DNA of 35,096 nt. Origin: an uncultured Prevotellaceae bacterium. Its GTDB lineage: Bacteria > Bacteroidota > Bacteroidia > Bacteroidales > Bacteroidaceae. Below the pieces are notes generated by a model. The model saw only the letters and a program-made list of their open reading frames with translations, was not told the origin of the DNA and made no database searches. The position numbers were made by a program, and so were the translations under genes. This document shows positions 30,867 to 35,096 of this stretch, in pieces; the stretch's first letter is position 1, and each line of letters opens with the position of its first letter. Where the stretch lies: assembly GCA_900316985.1 (NCBI GenBank), contig ONFE01000030.1, positions 1 through 35,096 of the forward strand, given 5' to 3'.

Positions 30867-31670
30867 TCATTTTAACAAGTTTCTATTGTCATCGTTCTCC
30901 AGCAAACGCATCTGATTGATGGCAATCTGATTGAGGCGAACAAGTCGGTCACCCTGTGGCACTCCCTCATCGATGAGGACTGCATTGATGTTTTCCATAT
31001 TAGCCAGACAAATCAGTTCGTTGATGGAGGCATAGTCACGGATGTTTCCTTTCAGTTCAGGATGAGCTTCGCGCCATTGCTTGGCAGTCTGTCCAAACAT
31101 CGCCACATTGAGCACGTCCGCTTCCTCTGCATAAATGATGCTGGCCTGTGCAGCAGTCACTTCTTCTGGAATCAGGTTTTGCTTTATAGCATCGGTATGG
31201 ATACGGTAGTTGATTTTCGATAGTTCGCGCTTTGCTGACCATCCGATCAGCTTTTGCTCATCTGTCTTCATTCGCTCGAACTCCTGTATCAAATAGAGTT
31301 TGAACTGTGGGGATACCCATGTTGCAAACTCGAAAGCAATGTCCTTATGGGCATAAGTACCGCCGTAGCGGCCAGCCTTGGCAATGATTCCGCGTGAGTT
31401 AGTCTTCTCCACCCATTGCTTTACAGAGAGGATGAAGCGATTCAGGCCTGCCGCATTTTTAATTCCCTCGAATTCGGGGGAATTAAAATTCGGATTATAC
31501 ATTGACTCCCAAATCCCGAGGAACTCAATGGTGTTCTTGTTGCGGAGCCACTTTTCAATAAGTGCAAGCCCGTTTTCTATATTACGCACCATATCTGTAA
31601 GCGAAATATAGTCTCGCTCATCGATACGAACAACGGTTATCTGGGTATTCTGTACAGTTATCTTAGCCAT
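30867..31670 (-). CDS. KilA-N domain protein
   Basis: KilA-N is a DNA-binding domain of large DNA viruses and phages. The start at 31670 (MAKITVQNTQITVVRIDERD) fits better than the Met 7 codons upstream, which lies at the promoter. The domain spans about residues 10-110 (YISLTDMVRNIENGLALIEK, SRGIIAKAGRYGGTYAHKDI, FEFATWVSPQFKLYLIQEFE). The C-terminal part (ASIIYAEEADVLNVAMFGQT) is shared with the KilA-N proteins of Bacteroidales. It is preceded by a palindromic promoter (31691-31710), consistent with autoregulation. Confidence 0.85.
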   Translation of the reverse strand: MAKITVQNTQITVVRIDERDYISLTDMVRNIENGLALIEKWLRNKNTIEFLGIWESMYNPNFNSPEFEGIKNAAGLNRFILSVKQWVEKTNSRGIIAKAGRYGGTYAHKDIAFEFATWVSPQFKLYLIQEFERMKTDEQKLIGWSAKRELSKINYRIHTDAIKQNLIPEEVTAAQASIIYAEEADVLNVAMFGQTAKQWREAHPELKGNIRDYASINELICLANMENINAVLIDEGVPQGDRLVRLNQIAINQMRLLENDDNRNLLK

Positions 31671-31690
31671 ATCTATACGCCTATTATACA

Positions 31691-31710
31691 AACTTTGCGA
31701 AGCAAAGTTA
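31691..31710 (-). promoter_or_regulatory. KilA-N promoter with overlapping inverted repeat
   Basis: TAACTTTG (31710-31703, minus strand) is a -7 box. It lies inside the perfect inverted repeat AACTTTGC-GAA-GCAAAGTT (31691-31709), so a protein bound there would block the promoter. The start codon is 21 bases from the repeat. Confidence 0.6.
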
Positions 31711-32062
31711 CTGATTTTTCATCAAAATAAAGCAGGAATGACAGACTTTAACATGCCATGATGCACATTTCGTTTCCAAACGAGCAAAATCAACGTACTT
31801 AGTTTGCCTTGAATTATATTTCGGTGCTGAAAGACAGCACATTTTTCGACTTCAGAACCACCTATTTTTTGCCATCAACCCTCAAAAATTTTAAAGACGT
31901 TTTTTGTACCGTTCAACTTTGAGGTGTTCTTGCTTTACATTGTGTTACAACCACTTACGAGAAAGAAAAACAATCCCAAATGAATCTATATATTTCTATT
32001 ATGGTGGCAAAGATAGCAATAAGAATCGGGAATTGCAAGCGGAATAGGGATTTTTAAATCAG
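31711..32062. other. Noncoding region with structured elements and an orphan promoter
   Basis: No gene is recognisable on either strand. I see two hairpins: TCGTTT-CC-AAACGA (31769-31784 region) and GTGCTG-AAAGA-CAGCAC (31824-31840) followed by ATTTTT. There is also a consensus -7 box TATCTTTG on the minus strand at 32015-32008 with no gene directly behind it. It could be a long leader for KilA-N or the site of a lost gene. Confidence 0.5.
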
Positions 32063-32087
32063 GAATCAAAAACCTGTCACTTGATTC
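32063..32087. repeat. REP-like hairpin
   Basis: GAATCAA (32063-32069) and TTGATTC (32081-32087) pair perfectly around AAACCTGTCAC. It is the cleanest member of the family seen at 6704, 7700, 7725 and 7882, and lies at the 3' end of the fucosidase. Confidence 0.8.
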
Positions 32088-32116
32088 TTCGGGGAACCGG
32101 CCCCTATTCATCCAGA

Positions 32117-33757
32117 TTACTGAACGGCGAAGCAAATGGTCTTGCCCGTATTCTCGACGGCAGGCATTGAGATGTAGAGGGTATCGGCAGCCTGCTTGAA
32201 CACCACTTTTTGATTACAACCCAACAAGCGCACGCGCTTGATGCGCTTGCCGTTCATCTGTGGCGACTTGCGGCCAAGAGCCTTCAGGCAGATGGTATCG
32301 GTGGAAGGAAAGCCCAGCACAAAAGCATAAAGCGTGCTGCCCTTCTGAGTATAGCGTATGTCCTTCTCGCTGAGCGACTCCTGCAATTTCTCGTTGTCGC
32401 GGAATGAGCCGGTATTAGCGGTTTTCACCACACCTTCGCCGTAAATCTTCCAGGGTCTGGTGCCGAAGATGCCTTCACCATTGACATCGAGCCATGCCTT
32501 GAAATCTTTCAAGAAGGCGCGCTCTTTCTCGTCGATACTTCCATCGCCACGCACGGGAATGTTCAGCAACAGGTTGCCGTTCTTGCTCACGATGTCCACA
32601 AAGGTCTTCACGATGCGCTCAACGGTCTTGTAGCCTCCCTTCTCGTAAAGAGGGCGATTATAGTGCCACGAACCAATGCACATGCAAGTCTGCCAGGGAC
32701 GCGGGGAAATGTCGGCAAAGGCTCCGCGCTCACAATCCATCACCACGCCGCGCTGCTGCTCCTCGCTCAGCCGCTTGCTGTTGATGACGGCCTCGTTGCG
32801 ACCTCCGTGCATCCTCATGCTTCGGTTATACATGTGGGCAGCAATCTCCAGTCCGTAGTGCTCCATCGGCAGGTCATGCTCATCGTCAAAGTAAATCAAG
32901 TCGGGGTTGTAGTCGTCGATGAGCTGTTTGCATCTCAAGAACCAGTTCTTGGCAAATTGCGGGTTCATTTCGGGGATGCGTTCCGACCATACACGATCGT
33001 TGGCCTGATGCCAGGCGGCCATTGAGTCAACGCTGGTGAATCCGCTCGGAATAACGATGTTGTAACCGCCATAGAACTGTTGCGGGTCGTAGCCATCCCA
33101 CCATTTGCCCTTGCCGTCTTCCTTCGTCAGGTTATAGGCATCATATCTTACACCGGCCTTCTCTCCCTCCGCATCGTAGCCATAGGCGGTCTGGAACCAA
33201 TGCCAGGCGTGGGCCGAGTGGTTGCTCACACCGAAGCGCAAGCCATTGCGGCGGGCAGCCTTCTCAAACTCGCCCACGATGTCACGCTTGGGGCCCATGT
33301 TCACTGAGTTCCAGGGGTGGTATCGTGAATTGTAGTTGTCGAAATTGTCGTGATGATTAGCCATGCATACAAAGTATCGGGCACCCACTTCCTTGTAAAG
33401 CTTCACCAATGCCTCGGGGTCGAATTTCTCGGCTTTCCACATCGGTATAAAGTCAATCATACCAAACTCCGACGGATGGCCAAAACGCTTGCAATGCTCG
33501 CGGTATTTGCCTTGGTCTTGCTGGTACATGGCACGGGCATACCAGTCGCCAGCCTCGGGCACACATTGCAGCCCCCAATGCGCCCAAATGCCCAGTTTAG
33601 CGTCGGCAAACCACTCTGGGGCCTGATAGTTGGCCGAGAGTGACTGCCACGATGGCTCAAAGACTCCTTTCTCAATATCTGATGCCTCTGTTTGTGCAAA
33701 GGCGGGGATGCTCAGGATCACGCTCAATAAAAATGGAATAAATCGTTTTGTTTTCAT
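32117..33757 (-). CDS. Alpha-L-fucosidase, GH29
   Basis: This enzyme removes L-fucose from glycans. I choose the start at 33757 because it gives a signal peptide (MKTKRFIPFLLSVILSIPAFAQ); 67 upstream codons run through the promoter and a repeat. The mature ~525 residues have the GH29 catalytic barrel: KLGIWAHWGLQCVPEAGDWY, VCMANHHDNFDNYNSRYHPW, LRFGVSNHSAHAWHWF and the nucleophile segment NPDLIYFDDEHDLP, in which the first Asp of FDD is the likely nucleophile. A C-terminal beta-sandwich follows. It should act in the periplasm or on the surface. No SusC/SusD pair is next to it, so it is not in an obvious polysaccharide locus. Confidence 0.9.
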   Translation of the reverse strand: MKTKRFIPFLLSVILSIPAFAQTEASDIEKGVFEPSWQSLSANYQAPEWFADAKLGIWAHWGLQCVPEAGDWYARAMYQQDQGKYREHCKRFGHPSEFGMIDFIPMWKAEKFDPEALVKLYKEVGARYFVCMANHHDNFDNYNSRYHPWNSVNMGPKRDIVGEFEKAARRNGLRFGVSNHSAHAWHWFQTAYGYDAEGEKAGVRYDAYNLTKEDGKGKWWDGYDPQQFYGGYNIVIPSGFTSVDSMAAWHQANDRVWSERIPEMNPQFAKNWFLRCKQLIDDYNPDLIYFDDEHDLPMEHYGLEIAAHMYNRSMRMHGGRNEAVINSKRLSEEQQRGVVMDCERGAFADISPRPWQTCMCIGSWHYNRPLYEKGGYKTVERIVKTFVDIVSKNGNLLLNIPVRGDGSIDEKERAFLKDFKAWLDVNGEGIFGTRPWKIYGEGVVKTANTGSFRDNEKLQESLSEKDIRYTQKGSTLYAFVLGFPSTDTICLKALGRKSPQMNGKRIKRVRLLGCNQKVVFKQAADTLYISMPAVENTGKTICFAVQ

Positions 33758-33816
33758 TGATGTAGTGTTTTTGGGAAAGTGAAAAAACGGGGGAATCACA
33801 CTCCTTAATGCAATGG

Positions 33817-33824
33817 CAAAGGTA
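33817..33824 (-). promoter_or_regulatory. Fucosidase promoter -7 box
   Basis: TACCTTTG on the minus strand, about 60 bases before the start at 33757. It rules out the upstream starts. Confidence 0.6.
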
Positions 33825-33915
33825 CAACATATTTTTGGAATAAGCAAGAGAACTCCCGCATGAGGTTCGATTTTTAGATTTATTATCGTGTTACGCTCGC
33901 CCATCGCGGTCAGAC

Positions 33916-34168
33916 ATTTGCCACATCGCCACATCGCCACTTTGCCACTTTGCCACATTAAGGTGGTTCCGACTTTCGGGGATTCGTGTAGAGTACTATG
34001 GTTATTATAATATATAATATATGATATATTATATATTATAATAATATTATTTAACCTTATAATCTATAACATTTCTTCTGTAATTTCTTTCAATCCATAA
34101 CCACTCCCCTCAGCCTACCCCCTTAAATGGTGCTTAATGTGGCAATGTGGCATTGTGGCATTGTGGCG
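33916..34168. repeat. Composite palindromic element with a 43-base AT palindrome
   Basis: The left arm (33916-33963) carries GCCACATC/GCCACTTT units ending CCACATTAAGG. The right arm (34133-34168) is the inverse type (CTTAATGTGGCAATGTGGCA). Between them lies a perfect palindrome of two 21-base arms around a single G at 34023 (34002-34022 and 34024-34044, starting TTATTATAATATATAATATA). No gene is present between 33825 and 34220. Confidence 0.85.
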
Positions 34169-34183
34169 TTTTCGGGGTTGCAT

Positions 34184-34210
34184 AAAAATCCCCTCCCGAA
34201 ACGAGAGGGG
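34184..34210 (-). terminator. DUF4248 gene terminator
   Basis: CCCCTC and GAGGGG pair around CCGAAACGA. On the minus strand it is followed by ATTTTTATG, and it lies about 10 bases beyond the stop at 34221. Confidence 0.75.
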
Positions 34211-34220
34211 CTAATTTGTT

Positions 34221-34433
34221 TCAATACTCACCCAGGTAGTGCACGATGCGGTTCACCTGACGGGGTGTGAAAGTGCGCTGGCGGCCGGTGTAGCCGAGTT
34301 GGGCGAGCTCTTTGGCGAGAGGCTGACAAAGCTCAATCCACGACTTGAGCTTCGACCACGCTTTTTTGCCACTTAACTGCGGGAAATAGAGCATTGCCAG
34401 CTCCATCCTTCCGCGTTCCTTATAGTTACTCAT
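34221..34433 (-). CDS. DUF4248 small protein
   Basis: The start at 34433 (MSNYKERGRMELAMLYFPQL) leaves 70 residues, normal for DUF4248; the longer frame (to 34472) runs through the promoter. The pattern is typical: a helix with ELAMLYFPQ, a basic helix (KKAWSKLKSWIELCQPLAKE) and the C-terminal FTPRQVNRIVHYLGE. In Bacteroidales this family often lies upstream of VirE/DUF3987 genes, so it probably belongs to the minus-strand module but is separated from it here by the fucosidase. The role is unknown; a small DNA-binding or adaptor protein is a guess. Confidence 0.8.
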   Translation of the reverse strand: MSNYKERGRMELAMLYFPQLSGKKAWSKLKSWIELCQPLAKELAQLGYTGRQRTFTPRQVNRIVHYLGEY

Positions 34434-34441
34434 AACAGGTG

Positions 34442-34478
34442 TAAAGGTACGAAAAAACTTGCACATTTGCAAGTTTTT
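34442..34478 (-). promoter_or_regulatory. DUF4248 promoter and palindromic operator
   Basis: A near-consensus -7 box TACCTTTA (34449-34442, minus strand) lies 8 bases before the start codon. Directly upstream is a perfect palindrome with 11-base arms AAAAACTTGCA / TGCAAGTTTTT around CATT (34453-34478). It contains the ACTTG-N8-CAAGT core shared with the HU relic promoter (5524-5541). Confidence 0.65.
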
Positions 34479-34507
34479 AAACGATAACGTTAACCCTAAC
34501 GATAACT
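34479..34507. repeat. Hexamer repeat (AACGAT / AACGTT / AACCCT)
   Basis: A short inverse copy of the GTTNNC repeat at 25120-25179, placed next to the DUF4248 operator. Confidence 0.6.
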
Positions 34508-34516
34508 TTTTTTCTG

Positions 34517-34576
34517 GGCGCTTCGCTTGAAATTATCTTTAAAATTATCTTTAAAATTATTTTTGACTGAAGCGCC
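34517..34576. repeat. Inverted repeat enclosing ~14-bp tandem repeats
   Basis: GGCGCTTC (34517-34524) and GAAGCGCC (34569-34576) are perfect arms. Between them AAATTATCTTTA-like units repeat three times. Confidence 0.7.
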
Positions 34577-34613
34577 AACGATGATTTTTTTTTAATTTTA
34601 AATTTAATTTCGA

Positions 34614-34798
34614 GGGCGTAGCCCGACCAAAAGACCTGAAACCTGAAACCTGAATCTTGAAACTTGAATCCTGAATCTTGAAACTTGAAACTTGAAACGT
34701 CAGCGCAGCTGACCAATGTTTGCATTTCATTTAATGGTCAGAAGCAACGCTTCTAATGGATGGAAGCACGGCTTCCGATGAGTGGAAGCCTCGGAGGC
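34614..34798. repeat. Array of triplet-loop hairpins and a CTTGAAAC repeat
   Basis: Perfect small stems: GGGC-GTA-GCCC (34614-34624), GTCAGC-GCA-GCTGAC (34699-34713), AGAAGC-AAC-GCTTCT (34740-34754), GGAAGC-ACG-GCTTCC (34762-34776) and GCCTC-G-GAGGC (34788-34798). Between the first two, ACCTGAA/CTTGAAAC-type octamers repeat about eight times (34633-34698). No gene is seen between 34479 and the window end. Confidence 0.7.
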
Positions 34799-34907
34799 GG
34801 TCAATAAGGTACCCCTAATTCCACATTAGGACCGATAACTCCCCTTTAAGTACCCCGTAAGTCCACATAACGTACCCATAAGGTACCATCGCGTCAGAGA
34901 AATGTCG

Positions 34908-34915
34908 TATCTTTG
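34908..34915 (+). promoter_or_regulatory. Orphan promoter -7 box
   Basis: TATCTTTG is a consensus -7 box with no gene following in the window. It may serve a gene beyond the window end or be a chance match. Confidence 0.4.
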
Positions 34916-34927
34916 TATCGTGAAAAG

Positions 34928-35092
34928 TGGACGGGGCATAAAAAGAACACAGAACCCACAAAAAGAACACTGAGGCATTTGCGCAGATGTCTCCCGGCAA
35001 AACAAAAGACACAGAAATCAGGGCGCCAATTTTTTGTGAATTTCGTCTAGTTGAGTATAGCGTTTTTATCTGTGAATTTTGTGTTCAAAATG
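34928..35092. repeat. Dispersed ~165-bp repeat, copy 2
   Basis: It shares with 11530-11697 the order: A-rich inverted pieces (AAAAAGAACAC), a GCGCAGA motif, TGTGAATTTYGT, GTATAG and TTTTGTGTTCAAAA. Similarity is strongest in the right half. Confidence 0.6.
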
Positions 35093-35096
35093 CTCC

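Noticed and set aside
31920-31965. A sequence like GTTGTAACACAATG resembling the edge of a CRISPR repeat
   Set aside because: It occurs once only. No regularly spaced copies and no cas genes are in the window.
33758-33958. A 67-codon extension of the fucosidase to 33958
   Set aside because: It runs through the promoter at 33817 and a 9-bp repeat. The start at 33757 gives a proper signal peptide.

Overview
The window looks like a chromosomal segment of a Prevotella-type Bacteroidales bacterium. The evidence is the promoter style (many genes have a TAnnTTTG -7 box and almost none a Shine-Dalgarno sequence), Bacteroidales-restricted families (DUF4230, DUF4738, DUF4248, DUF4835, DUF3127, an HU/smalltalk relic, an ECF sigma / FecR-like / STN-receptor locus), a GH29 fucosidase and a tagaturonate reductase. 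No rRNA, tRNA or CRISPR array was seen.

Layout. (1) 1-4404: a cell-surface signalling locus (ECF sigma, FecR/DUF4974-like protein, STN plug-barrel receptor, small exported protein). Two of its genes look broken: the sigma gene has lost region 4 and the receptor changes frame near 3275. (2) 4405-7977: a gene graveyard holding the tail of a DUF4143-type ATPase, the remains of an HU-like gene joined to the tail of a smalltalk gene, a truncated BRO gene, an AT-rich palindrome element, and an A+T-rich lipoprotein gene between two copies of a truncated REP-associated transposase (RAYT) 5' end with REP-like hairpins. (3) 7978-17379: ordinary chromosomal genes: DUF4738 lipoprotein, two DUF4230 proteins, an AGCS alanine/sodium symporter, a carboxypeptidase-regulatory-domain protein, an ArsG-type permease, radA, uxaB and a DUF3127 SSB-like protein. 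(4) 17529-25047: a co-directional genome-maintenance and housekeeping run: dnaN, a DEDDh exonuclease, coaBC, a DUF4835 (PorD-type) protein, recN and a protease-fold/TPR protein. (5) 25180-34433, all minus strand: a phage-like accessory module (DUF4248, KilA-N, coiled-coil protein, hypothetical, BRO antirepressor, two small genes, a VirE/DUF3987 primase-helicase-like protein, a P5-like lysis or structural protein) with a GH29 fucosidase inside it and no integrase or capsid genes in view. (6) 34473-35096: repeat-rich DNA without a recognisable gene.

The strongest theme is repeat biology. At least six kinds of short dispersed repeat occur. Several lie inside reading frames: two copies of one double-hairpin element sit in one primase-like gene and encode different peptides because they are read in different frames; other repeats form part of a signal peptide, a protein C-terminus and a linker. 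Two composite elements have inverted arms of ~9-bp repeats around an AT-rich palindrome. A palindrome ACTTG-N8-CAAGT occurs at the promoters of both the HU relic and DUF4248, suggesting that the graveyard and the minus-strand module once shared a regulator.
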